Position numbers and translations under genes: made by a program
Notes under the pieces: generated by a model
The model's database searches: none
What the model was told of the DNA's origin: nothing
Seen by the model: the letters and a program-made list of their open reading frames with translations, nothing else
Shown here: one piece after another, positions 38,295 to 46,443 of the stretch
Layout of the letters: the number at the start of each line of letters is the position of its first letter
Numbering within the stretch: position 1 is the stretch's first letter
Source: an uncultured Halocynthiibacter sp.
GTDB lineage: Bacteria > Pseudomonadota > Alphaproteobacteria > Rhodobacterales > Rhodobacteraceae
Length of the DNA stretch: 64,000 nucleotides
Assembly (NCBI GenBank): GCA_947503035.1
Contig: CANNCD010000001.1
Location: 1,302,001 to 1,366,000 of the forward strand
Direction: 5' to 3'

Positions 38295-38654
38295 TTAACC
38301 TACAAAGGTTTGATAGGCCGCTTCGTCCATGAAGTCGTCCAAAACAGAAGTGTCCTCGATGGACAGTTTAAAGAACCACGCGTTGCCTTCGGCGTCTTCG
38401 TTGACCATGGATGGATCTTCGACAAGGGCTTGGTTCACTTCGACGACTTCGCCGTCAACAGGCGCCAGAATGTCGGACGCGGCCTTAACGGATTCGATCA
38501 CCACGACTTCGTCGTCTTTGGTCATTGTGTCGCCCACTTCGGGCAGTTCAACAAACACAACATCACCCAGCTGTTCAGCCGCGTGTTTGGTGATGCCAAC
38601 AACAACAACGTCGTCTTCGATGCGAAGCCATTCGTGCTCTTCTGTGAATTTCAT
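38295..38654 (-). CDS. gcvH: Glycine cleavage system H protein
   Basis: This 119-residue lipoyl carrier shuttles the aminomethyl intermediate between GcvP, GcvT and lipoamide dehydrogenase. Lys57 in [12 protein letters not shown] is the lipoylation site. The N-terminus [14 protein letters not shown] and the C-terminus are typical. The ATG at 38654 is fixed by the standard H-protein start and a GGAGAGACCCC site. It lies 13 bases after gcvT. Confidence 0.97.
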   Translation of the reverse strand: MKFTEEHEWLRIEDDVVVVGITKHAAEQLGDVVFVELPEVGDTMTKDDEVVVIESVKAASDILAPVDGEVVEVNQALVEDPSMVNEDAEGNAWFFKLSIEDTSVLDDFMDEAAYQTFVG

Positions 38655-38667
38655 GGGGTCTCTCCTG

Positions 38668-39780
38668 CTAGCGTTTGTAAGTGGCGGGCCGGAACGGCAT
38701 ATCCGCGATTGTGGCTGGCATCCGTTTACCACGGACGTCGGCGAAAATTTGGGTGCCGGTGGCGGCACATTCGGTGGTGACATAGCCCATGGACATAGGC
38801 CGTTCGATGCTGGGGCCAAATGCGCCCGATGTCACGGTTCCAATGGGGGTTTCGGCGTCTGCGGTCGCGAAAAGTTCGGTCCCCGCCCGCATTGGGGCAC
38901 GACCATCGGGCAAAATGCCAACGCGACGACGGGCGGCACCATTATCGAGTTCGGCCAAGATACGGTCGGCCCCAGGGAACCCACCGGCGCGCGCACCACC
39001 TGTGCGGCGGACCTTTTGGATGGCCCATTCAATGGCACCTTCGACGGGGGACGTGGTGGTGTCGATGTCATTGCCGTACAAACACAACCCCGCCTCAAGG
39101 CGAAGGGAATCCCGCGCGCCAAGACCAATGGGCGCGACATCTTCGATGGCCAACAAGGCACGCGCGAAATCAACGGCATGGGCATCGGCGACGGAAATCT
39201 CATAGCCGTCTTCGCCGGTATAGCCAGAGCGCGACACCCAAAGATCACCAAATTCAGAGGGGAAAATCGCCACATCCATGAACACCATATCGGCGGCCGC
39301 GGGGATGATCGTCGCCAATGCGGCCTCGGCGGATGGCCCCTGAAGCGCAAGAAGCGCGCGGTCAGTCACCACCTCGATCTCGCAATCGGGCAAGGTCGCC
39401 TGCATATGTGCGATGTCGGCGTCCTTGCAGGCGGCATTCACAACCAAAAACAGGTGATCACCACGGTTCGCGATCATCAAGTCGTCCATGATGCCACCGT
39501 CATCGTTGGTGAACACGCCGTACCGTTGACGCCCCTCTTTCAATGCCTCAAGCGACACAGGCACAATCCGTTCAAGAGATGTCGCGGGTGCATCGCCGCG
39601 CAGGATCACCTGCCCCATATGGGACACGTCAAACAGGCCGGCCTTGGTGCGGGTTTGGATATGCTCCTTCATCACGCCCATCGGGTATTGCACCGGCATT
39701 TCATAGCCCGCAAACGGCACAATTTTACCGCCAAGTTCCGTGTGAAGATCGAAAAACACCGTTCGGTTCAGGTCTGACAT
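38668..39780 (-). CDS. gcvT: Glycine cleavage system T protein (aminomethyltransferase)
   Basis: This 370-residue tetrahydrofolate-dependent enzyme releases ammonia from aminomethyl-GcvH and forms methylene-THF. Motifs are [29 protein letters not shown] with the catalytic-region Asp, [12 protein letters not shown] and [18 protein letters not shown]. It is the first gene of the gcv operon, 65 bases downstream of the tandem glycine riboswitch. An AGGGGAC site precedes the start. Confidence 0.97.
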   Translation of the reverse strand: MSDLNRTVFFDLHTELGGKIVPFAGYEMPVQYPMGVMKEHIQTRTKAGLFDVSHMGQVILRGDAPATSLERIVPVSLEALKEGRQRYGVFTNDDGGIMDDLMIANRGDHLFLVVNAACKDADIAHMQATLPDCEIEVVTDRALLALQGPSAEAALATIIPAAADMVFMDVAIFPSEFGDLWVSRSGYTGEDGYEISVADAHAVDFARALLAIEDVAPIGLGARDSLRLEAGLCLYGNDIDTTTSPVEGAIEWAIQKVRRTGGARAGGFPGADRILAELDNGAARRRVGILPDGRAPMRAGTELFATADAETPIGTVTSGAFGPSIERPMSMGYVTTECAATGTQIFADVRGKRMPATIADMPFRPATYKR

Positions 39781-39807
39781 CTAAGTCCCCTATTTATACG
39801 CCGGTCG

Positions 39808-39863
39808 GAAAACACGGCACCACAACACGCATATCGCGCAACTGATGCCCCCTCTGTCCGTGT
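39808..39863 (-). promoter_or_regulatory. Candidate expression platform of the glycine riboswitch
   Basis: Read leftward, the 3' strand of the second aptamer contains CCGTGT's partner ACACGG at 39863-39858. The segment CCGTGT at 39817-39812 is followed by a short T run. Pairing of the two would destroy aptamer 2 and give a terminator-like stem, so glycine binding should favour read-through. The T run is only three or four long, so this is tentative. Confidence 0.4.
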
Positions 39864-40006
39864 GCCTGAGATCGCTATCCCTTCGGCGGGTGCGTCCGCA
39901 CCACTCTCCAGAGTTTTATGATCAACATCGGTCCTTGTTGCCTGAGAGTTTACCAGGGCGGTTGCTCCTTCGGCACTGGTCTAAACCAGATTCTCCCGTG
40001 TTGATG
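39846..40006 (-). promoter_or_regulatory. Tandem glycine riboswitch upstream of gcvT
   Basis: Read leftward, two glycine aptamers follow each other. The first (about 40000-39935) contains GGGAGAATCTGG, GCCGAAGGAGCAACCGCCC and AAACTCTCAGGCAACAAGG. The second (about 39920-39850) contains CTCTGGAGAG, GCCGAAGGGATAGC, then ATCTCAGGCACACGGACAG. These are the family's conserved blocks. Glycine riboswitches turn on gcv genes when glycine is plentiful, which fits the operon. Confidence 0.93.
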
Positions 40007-40012
40007 ACGCAA

Positions 40013-40041
40013 TTTCTAGCGCCATGGTCGGTTTTGGGCAA
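40013..40041 (-). promoter_or_regulatory. Promoter of the gcv operon
   Basis: Read leftward, TTGCCC (40041-40036) and TAGAAA (40018-40013) are separated by 17 bases. Transcription would start near 40006, just before the first aptamer. Confidence 0.55.
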
Positions 40042-40091
40042 GGATTAATATCACTGCTTGCAATTGCAGCAAAATAAATGAAATTAGCGCT

Positions 40092-40655
40092 ATGACAGAT
40101 CCCTATTTTTTTGGTTACGGTTCACTGGTGAATCGCGGCACGCATAGTTATCAGAACGCCCACCGCGCACGCATTTCCGGCTGGCGGCGTATTTGGCGTT
40201 ACACCGACGGACACCCCTTTGCGACCCTGTCTGGGGTCCGCGATGAGAGCAGTTCCATCGACGGGTTGATCGCCGAGGTTCCTAATGGGGATTGGGCTGC
40301 GCTTGACCTACGTGAAACGGGATATGAACGCCACGACACCGACGCCGTGACCCACCCGCTTGATCCCGCGACGCGGATCAATATCTATGCGGTGGATGCG
40401 AAAAATTGCGTGCGTCAGGCCGATGAACGGCCCATTCCATTGTCCTATTTGGACGTCGTAGTGCGCGGATATTTAACCGAATTTGGCGAGACTGGCGTAC
40501 AGGATTTCTTTGACACCACCGACGGTTGGCACACGCCAATCTTGAATGACCGCGCCGCGCCGACATACCCGCGCGCACAGGTTCTAACGCCCGAAGAAAC
40601 CGCGCTTGTGGATCACCACATCGCCCGCCTAGCGCCGGAAATTAAACAGCTGTAG
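40092..40655 (+). CDS. Gamma-glutamylcyclotransferase-like protein
   Basis: This 187-residue protein has the GGCT-fold signature FFGYGSLVNRGTHS at residue 5 and a candidate catalytic Glu in LDLRETGYERHD near 77. Such enzymes (AIG2/GGCT type) release 5-oxoproline from gamma-glutamyl amines or glutathione breakdown products; ChaC-type activity on glutathione is another possibility. It is divergent from gcvT. Its 3' end overlaps the convergent MATE gene by 27 bases. Confidence 0.85.
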   Translation: MTDPYFFGYGSLVNRGTHSYQNAHRARISGWRRIWRYTDGHPFATLSGVRDESSSIDGLIAEVPNGDWAALDLRETGYERHDTDAVTHPLDPATRINIYAVDAKNCVRQADERPIPLSYLDVVVRGYLTEFGETGVQDFFDTTDGWHTPILNDRAAPTYPRAQVLTPEETALVDHHIARLAPEIKQL

Positions 40656-42020
40656 CAGCCGCGCCTGACGTTGGAACGGCTTGCGCTTGACCGCGCCATC
40701 GGCCGTTTCAATCACCCGAAGCGCAAGCCACCACGCCCCAAGGCCAAACACGATACCGCCGACGTACTGGCCGATCAAAACGCCTTCGGCGCCCCACAGG
40801 TATCCGCCCAGCATAACGAATGGGATAGTGCCTAACGTGTGCCGGCCCCAGTTGATCGCGGTCGAATAAAACGGGTGACCAAGGTTGTTGAATGCGGCGT
40901 TCGCAACAAAGACCAAAGCGTTGAAAAAGAACATCAACGCGAGCGGACCAGCAAACAGAAACACGATATCGCGTGACAGGCCCGTCGCCCCAAACGCATC
41001 GGCAATAAAGCCGCGCGTCACGAACAAAAGCGCCGAAACCCCAACGATATAGACCCCCGCAAAGATGATCCCGTCACGAAATGCGGTGCGCACGCGGGGT
41101 CGATCCCCTGCCCCGAAATTCTGGCCGATGATCGGGCCGATTGCTCCGGACAGCGCAAAAATTACCCCGAATGCCACCGGCATCAAACGCCCCGCAATGG
41201 CCATGCCGGCCACCGCGTCTGGGCCGTATTCCGACATCGCGCGGGTCACATAGGCCTGACCGACGGGGGTTGCGACTTGGGTCAAAACCGCCGGAAATGC
41301 GATGGCCACGATGGTGCCAAAATACCCCAAAAATTCGCGAAGTTTTGGCAATATTAAACCGCCATAGGATTTATAAATCGGATAAAGCGCCATCGCCCCA
41401 ACCGTTAGGCGTGCCGCCACCGACGCAAGCGCCGCGCCGGTCAATTCAAGGTCGAGCCCAAAGATAAGGATCGGGTCCAGAACCGCGTTGACCACCCCGC
41501 CCCAGATCGTCGCCATCATGGACTGACGTGCCGCGCCATGGGCGCGTAGGATCGCACCGCCGACCATACCGACCAACAGGAACGGCAGGCTTGGCACGAT
41601 GATCTGAAGATACGATATCGCAAGGGTCGCCGTTTCGCCGGTCGCCCCCACAAGCCCGACCAGAAACGGCAAATTCAGCCAGACAACAGCAGAAAAAACG
41701 GAGCCAAGCCCAACCCCGTAGAGCATTGTTATCGAAGCACGTTTTTGGGCCTCGACCTTGTTGCCTTCGCCAAGGGCACGGGCAACCAAGGCGCCCGCCG
41801 TGATCGCCATACCGATGCCAACCGATGTCGTGAAAAACAGAATAGCGCCGGCATATCCGACCGCCGCCGCCAGTTCCGATTTGCCAAGCATCGAGATGAA
41901 AAGCATGTCGACGAGATCGACAAAGAAGATCGCGACAAGACCAATCGACGCGGTCGAGGACATGACAATGACATGCCGCATGAGGTTGCCCTCAAGAAAT
42001 TTCGCCTGCTCGTTTGCCAT
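40629..42020 (-). CDS. MATE family efflux transporter (NorM-like)
   Basis: This 463-residue, 12-helix protein has the MATE repeats, with DLVDMLFISMLGKSELAAAVGYAG in the first half and a GMAIAGRLMPVAFGVIFALSGAIGPIIGQNFGAGD segment (GPIIGQNFGAG) in the second. It is a Na+- or H+-coupled drug or metabolite exporter; the substrate is unknown. The ATG at 42020 follows GGGGTG; an ATG four codons upstream is possible. It is not closely similar to the other MATE protein in the window (10156-11475), which is shorter and of DinF type. Confidence 0.9.
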   Translation of the reverse strand: MANEQAKFLEGNLMRHVIVMSSTASIGLVAIFFVDLVDMLFISMLGKSELAAAVGYAGAILFFTTSVGIGMAITAGALVARALGEGNKVEAQKRASITMLYGVGLGSVFSAVVWLNLPFLVGLVGATGETATLAISYLQIIVPSLPFLLVGMVGGAILRAHGAARQSMMATIWGGVVNAVLDPILIFGLDLELTGAALASVAARLTVGAMALYPIYKSYGGLILPKLREFLGYFGTIVAIAFPAVLTQVATPVGQAYVTRAMSEYGPDAVAGMAIAGRLMPVAFGVIFALSGAIGPIIGQNFGAGDRPRVRTAFRDGIIFAGVYIVGVSALLFVTRGFIADAFGATGLSRDIVFLFAGPLALMFFFNALVFVANAAFNNLGHPFYSTAINWGRHTLGTIPFVMLGGYLWGAEGVLIGQYVGGIVFGLGAWWLALRVIETADGAVKRKPFQRQARLLQLFNFRR

Positions 42021-42082
42021 ATCGCACCCCATTTCGTTGGGGTCGTTATAGCAGCCGAACAGGCGATGGATAGTGTCGGGTT

Positions 42083-42100
42083 CGCACAGAGGTCTGTGCG
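42083..42100. terminator. Hairpin between gltX and the MATE gene
   Basis: An 8-bp inverted repeat (42083-42090 with 42093-42100) lies just past the gltX stop, with almost no loop and no leftward T run. It is a weak terminator candidate. Confidence 0.3.
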
Positions 42101-42104
42101 TTTA

Positions 42105-43430
42105 TCAACCTTTGGCTTTGATTACCTGCAAAAGAGGCAAAACTGCACCCATGTCTGGACCGTGTGCCTGACCGGTCAGGGCCTTGCGCAATGGCATAAA
42201 CAGACCACGCCCCTTGCGGCCGGTCTCGGCTTTGACGGCCTTGGTCCATTCGCCCCAAGCGTCTGCGTCATATGGGCCGTCTGGCAACAATGACATTGCG
42301 GTGGCAACAAAGTCTTTGTCTTCGTCTTCGATCACAGGGTCGGCGCCATTTTGGAACAGGTCCCACCATTTCGCGAGATCATCGAGAATGGTGATATTTT
42401 CACGCGCCACAGCCCAGAATTGTTCAGCCAATTCCGCTGGTACGCCCAGCGCAGCAATGCGGTCGGCAACCTCGGCAAAGTCACGTTCGCCGTTGATTTT
42501 CGCGGTCAATGGGAACAGGTCGTTAAAGTCGAATTTTGTCGGAGCCGAACCAAACCGCGAGATGTCAAAGCCCTCGGCAACGGCGCCCAAATCGGTCTGG
42601 ACCTCAACCGGATCGGACGACCCAAGACGCGCCATCAGGCTGACCAATGCCATGGGGTCAACACCCTGTGCACGAAGATCGCGCAGGGACAGAACGCCCA
42701 AACGTTTGGACAATGCCTCGCCCTCGGGGCCAGTCAAAAGTGAGTGGTGCGCGAATTCTGGAACGGTGCCGCCCAGCGCGCGGATGATCTGAATTTGTGT
42801 CGCGGTGTTGGTCACGTGATCGGACCCACGCACAACATGGGTCATGCCGTAATCAACGTCGTCACAAACAGACGCAAGGGTATAAAGGAACTGGCCATCG
42901 CCACGGATCAACACAGGGTCAGACACGGATGCCGCATCAATCGACAGATCGCCAAGAATGCCGTCGGTCCACTCAATCCGTTCAAGGTCCAGCTTAAACC
43001 GCCAGTGGCCATTGCCACGTTCGGCGCGCAAAGCATCCTTTTCGGCGTCGGACAACGCAAGCGCCGAGCGGTCATAGACAGGCGGCTTGCCCATGTTGAG
43101 TTGTTTCTTACGCTTAAGGTCCAACTCCGTCGGCGTCTCGAAACATTCATACAGACGGCCCATGTCACGCAATTCCTGCGCAGCGGCCTCATAACGGGCA
43201 ATGCGAGAGGACTGTGTTTCAACCCGATCCCACGTCAGGCCCAGCCATGTCAGGTCTTCTTTGATCGCATCGATGTATTCTTGTTTCGAACGCTCTGGAT
43301 CGGTGTCATCGATCCTAAGAACGAATTCACCGCCTGCCTTGCGCGCGATCAAATAGTTCATCAACGCAGGGCGCATGTTACCAATATGCAGGTAACCAGT
43401 GGGCGACGGGGCAAAGCGAGTAACAGTCAT
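42105..43430 (-). CDS. gltX: Glutamyl-tRNA synthetase
   Basis: This 441-residue class I synthetase charges tRNA-Glu (alphaproteobacteria often use a GltX copy for tRNA-Gln as well). The HIGH-type motif is GYLHIGNMRPALMNYL near residue 12, and the KMSKS-type loop appears as EALSKRLGVLSL near 240, a variant usual in these short GluRS. Alphaproteobacteria commonly carry two GltX proteins; this one could be the GltX2/indirect-charging type, which cannot be decided here. Confidence 0.92.
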   Translation of the reverse strand: MTVTRFAPSPTGYLHIGNMRPALMNYLIARKAGGEFVLRIDDTDPERSKQEYIDAIKEDLTWLGLTWDRVETQSSRIARYEAAAQELRDMGRLYECFETPTELDLKRKKQLNMGKPPVYDRSALALSDAEKDALRAERGNGHWRFKLDLERIEWTDGILGDLSIDAASVSDPVLIRGDGQFLYTLASVCDDVDYGMTHVVRGSDHVTNTATQIQIIRALGGTVPEFAHHSLLTGPEGEALSKRLGVLSLRDLRAQGVDPMALVSLMARLGSSDPVEVQTDLGAVAEGFDISRFGSAPTKFDFNDLFPLTAKINGERDFAEVADRIAALGVPAELAEQFWAVARENITILDDLAKWWDLFQNGADPVIEDEDKDFVATAMSLLPDGPYDADAWGEWTKAVKAETGRKGRGLFMPLRKALTGQAHGPDMGAVLPLLQVIKAKG

Positions 43431-43562
43431 GAATCAAAGCCTTTGGATAGGGGTTGGCACGTCATACGACGCGGCGCGCCCCATGCCAAGGCCCAAGCGA
43501 CCCAACGTTACAGGCGCATTCCGTGAACGGTCGCGATAAGGTGCCCAAAACCGGAGGGACCT

Positions 43563-44030
43563 ATGGGCGATAACCCACTACTTAAGATGTACAAAACCGC
43601 CATCAAATACCCGTTGGGGCGGACGGTGTTCTCGGCGAAATTCGCGCGGTTCGCCCCGTATTTTCGCACGATCCACCCTGTGGTGACGGAATTGCGGGTG
43701 AACCACTGCGAGGTGTTGCTGCGCAAACGTAAATCCGTGCAGAACCATATCGGCACGGTGCATGCGATCGCGATTGCAAACGGTTTGGAAATGGCGATGG
43801 GCGGCATGGCCGAGGCATCGATCCCCAAACACCTGCGCTGGATCCCCAAAGGGATGGACATCAATTACATCGCCAAGGCGGAAACCGATCTGATCTGTCA
43901 CGCCGATGTCGACCCCGAGGACTGGGTCCCCGGTGACATGAACGTCCGCGTGGTGGCACGGGATATGACCGGCAAAGACGTGGTGACCGGTGTGATCAGG
44001 TTGTGGATTAGTGAGAAGCCGAAGCGGTAA
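43563..44030 (+). CDS. DUF4442 hotdog-fold protein
   Basis: This 155-residue protein matches DUF4442, hotdog-fold relatives of acyl-CoA thioesterases. Marks are FARFAPYFRTIHPVVTELRV, KRKSVQNHIGTVHAIAIANGLEMAMGG and WIPKGMDINYIAKAETDL. The HIGTVHA segment takes the place of the thioesterase catalytic helix. It might bind or hydrolyse acyl thioesters. A GGAGGGACCT site precedes the ATG. It is divergent from gltX and convergent with the unknown gene at 44045. Confidence 0.85.
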   Translation: MGDNPLLKMYKTAIKYPLGRTVFSAKFARFAPYFRTIHPVVTELRVNHCEVLLRKRKSVQNHIGTVHAIAIANGLEMAMGGMAEASIPKHLRWIPKGMDINYIAKAETDLICHADVDPEDWVPGDMNVRVVARDMTGKDVVTGVIRLWISEKPKR

Positions 44031-44044
44031 CAGTTTATCCGCGA

Positions 44045-44602
44045 TTACGTATCGGCCGAGATTGTCTCGCGATTATCCCACACATGTATCGTCGTCACAC
44101 CGCTTTGACGAAACAGATCAATCAGCTCAAGGGCTGCTTCTGCAGGCGCGGTTCCAAAATCGACGGCTATCGTATCGCCACTCAACGTCGCTGAATGTAT
44201 GACATGGGAAAACAGCTGACGATCTGGCGCATGTTCACCGTCGATATCCATCCAACGATCAAACCATTCTTCAAACCCAATCAACTCATCTGGCGCAGGA
44301 GATAGGGTAAAGCTCATTGCGTCCCATGTGACGGGTGCAAGGGAAACCGCCATGTCATTATATGTGAACGCGCGCTCAGAGCTGAAAACGGCGCCCGCCT
44401 CAACGACCTCGGCCGCTTCAATATCTTCACCATCTCGAAGGAGGAAATCTATGGTAAACAGCTGCTTGTAAACACTGCCTGAAATCTCAAAGGTGACTTC
44501 GGGCGTCACCTGTTCGTGGATCTCGATTTTTTCGCGATAAACGGACTCATACTGAATGAGATAGCCGTCTCGCGTGGCTTCTAGCAAAGCAATCAGTTCC
44601 AT
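44045..44602 (-). CDS. Protein of unknown function
   Basis: This 185-residue acidic protein has no signal peptide or membrane segment and no motif that I recognise. It is rich in beta-forming stretches and ends with an SGVTTIHVWDN segment. An AAGGAG site precedes the ATG, supporting translation. It lies 36 bases after the nadE stop on the same strand and may be co-transcribed with it. Its base composition is a little more AT-rich than its neighbours and it uses varied codons, so it could be an acquired or fast-evolving gene. Confidence 0.6.
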   Translation of the reverse strand: MELIALLEATRDGYLIQYESVYREKIEIHEQVTPEVTFEISGSVYKQLFTIDFLLRDGEDIEAAEVVEAGAVFSSERAFTYNDMAVSLAPVTWDAMSFTLSPAPDELIGFEEWFDRWMDIDGEHAPDRQLFSHVIHSATLSGDTIAVDFGTAPAEAALELIDLFRQSGVTTIHVWDNRETISADT

Positions 44603-44638
44603 AAATGCTCCTTACTCGGACAACGTTTCAATCAGGCC

Positions 44639-46297
44639 CTACCCGTTATCCCGCCACCGGTTCGCAATGGGATAGCGGCGATCAAGCCAGAAGGACCGCT
44701 TCGTGAGGCGCGCGCCGGGGGCGGCCTGAAAGCGTTTGTATTCTGAGATATAGATCAGGTGCTCGACCTTTTTGACGATCTCTCGGTCATACCCTGCGGC
44801 GACGATCTCGGCGACGGACTGTTCTTCGTCAATCAGCCGTTCAAGAATCGCGTCAAGGATCGGATAATCCGGCAGGCTGTCGCTGTCCTTTTGATCAGGG
44901 CGCAGTTCGGCCGACGGGGGTTTGTCGATGATCGCGGTTGGGATCACCTCGCCCTCGGGGCCTTTCATCCAGTCGCGGTGGTTCGCATTGCGCCAGCGGC
45001 ACGTTTCGAACACCCGCATTTTGTACAATTCTTTAACGGGATTATAGCCCCCCGCCATATCGCCATAAATCGTGGCATAACCCACGGCGACCTCGGATTT
45101 ATTACCCGTGGTCAGGAGCATCTCGCCGAATTTGTTCGACAGGGCCATCAACAGGAGGCCGCGCAGACGGGATTGGATGTTTTCCTCGGTCAGGTCGGGG
45201 GTGGTGCCTTCGAACAAGGGCGCCAGCGTTTCGGTGATCGCATCGCGGCCCTGTTTAATCGGCACAAAATCATACCGCGCGCCCAGCGCATTGGCGCAAT
45301 CCTTGGCGTCGTCAAGTGAGCCTTGGGAGGTGTATTCGGACGGCAACATCACACAGCGCACGTTTTCCGCGCCCAGCGCATCAACGGCGACAGTGGCGAC
45401 AAGCGCGCTATCGATGCCGCCGGACATGCCGAGGACGACTTTCTTAAATCCGGTTTTGCCCATGTAATCGCGAAGCGCCAGAACGATGGTGTTGTAGTCC
45501 TGTTCCCATTCGTCGGGGTGCGTCACGATTTTCGCGGGTTCGGCGCGCCAGCCGTCATCGGTGCGGGCCAGATCAAGATGGGCGATGTCCTCTTCGAACA
45601 CAGGCAATTTCATCGCCAGTTCCCCACCGGGGTTCACAACGAATGAGCCACCGTCGAAGACTTGGTCATCTTGGCCACCGACCATATTGAGGTAGATGAG
45701 CGGCAGGTCCGTCTCGACGGTGCGCGCCACCATATGGGACAGACGCACGTCGAATTTGTTGCGATAATAGGGCGAACCGTTCGGCACCAACAGGAATTCG
45801 GCACCCGTTTCGGCGAGGGTCTCGGCAACATCTTCGTGCCAGCTGTCCTCGCAAATCGGCGAGCCGATGCGCACACCGTTCACCACATAGGGACCGGCCA
45901 TCGGACCAGAGGCATACAGACGTTTCTCGTCGAACACGTTTTCATTCGGCAGGTGATGTTTCAACACACGGTGCGCGATCTTGCCGCCGGACAGGATGAA
46001 ATAGGCATTATATAGTTTGCCATCCTCGACAATCGGCCCGCCGATACCCATCGTCGGACCATCTGCGCAAGTTTCCGCCAGTGCGGTGATCTTGGCCAAG
46101 GCGTCGGCCTGAAAGGCAGGGCGCATGACCAGATCTTGGATCTGATAACCGGTGATGAACATCTCGGGCAGTGCGACCATATCCGCACCGTTTTCCTTGG
46201 CGATTTCCCATGCCTGCGCGGCCTTGGCGGCATTCCCCGCAAGATCCCCAACAGTCGGGTTAAGCTGTGCCAGCGTTAGGCGAAAACGGTCAGCCAT
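44639..46297 (-). CDS. nadE: Glutamine-dependent NAD+ synthetase
   Basis: This 552-residue two-domain enzyme makes NAD+ from deamido-NAD+ with glutamine nitrogen. The N-terminal nitrilase-like domain (1-270) carries the Glu in VALPEMFITGYQ, the Lys in LPNENVFDEKRLYA and the Cys in GSPICEDSWHED. The C-terminal synthetase domain has the PP-loop VVLGMSGGIDSALVA near 290. The ATG at 46297 follows GAGG; an ATG four codons upstream is in frame but less likely. It complements NadK encoded at 31-32 kb. Confidence 0.95.
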   Translation of the reverse strand: MADRFRLTLAQLNPTVGDLAGNAAKAAQAWEIAKENGADMVALPEMFITGYQIQDLVMRPAFQADALAKITALAETCADGPTMGIGGPIVEDGKLYNAYFILSGGKIAHRVLKHHLPNENVFDEKRLYASGPMAGPYVVNGVRIGSPICEDSWHEDVAETLAETGAEFLLVPNGSPYYRNKFDVRLSHMVARTVETDLPLIYLNMVGGQDDQVFDGGSFVVNPGGELAMKLPVFEEDIAHLDLARTDDGWRAEPAKIVTHPDEWEQDYNTIVLALRDYMGKTGFKKVVLGMSGGIDSALVATVAVDALGAENVRCVMLPSEYTSQGSLDDAKDCANALGARYDFVPIKQGRDAITETLAPLFEGTTPDLTEENIQSRLRGLLLMALSNKFGEMLLTTGNKSEVAVGYATIYGDMAGGYNPVKELYKMRVFETCRWRNANHRDWMKGPEGEVIPTAIIDKPPSAELRPDQKDSDSLPDYPILDAILERLIDEEQSVAEIVAAGYDREIVKKVEHLIYISEYKRFQAAPGARLTKRSFWLDRRYPIANRWRDNG

Positions 46298-46443
46298 AAG
46301 GAGCCTCATTTCTTGTCAAATCCGGTTTGTTGGCCCTGTCATACCACGGTGACGCCCAGAGGAAAGCGTGAAGACGCAAAAGACGTTGTAAGGGGGGCAA
46401 TCCTGCACTAGGTTTTCGCTAACACAGATGACTGGGGGCTATT

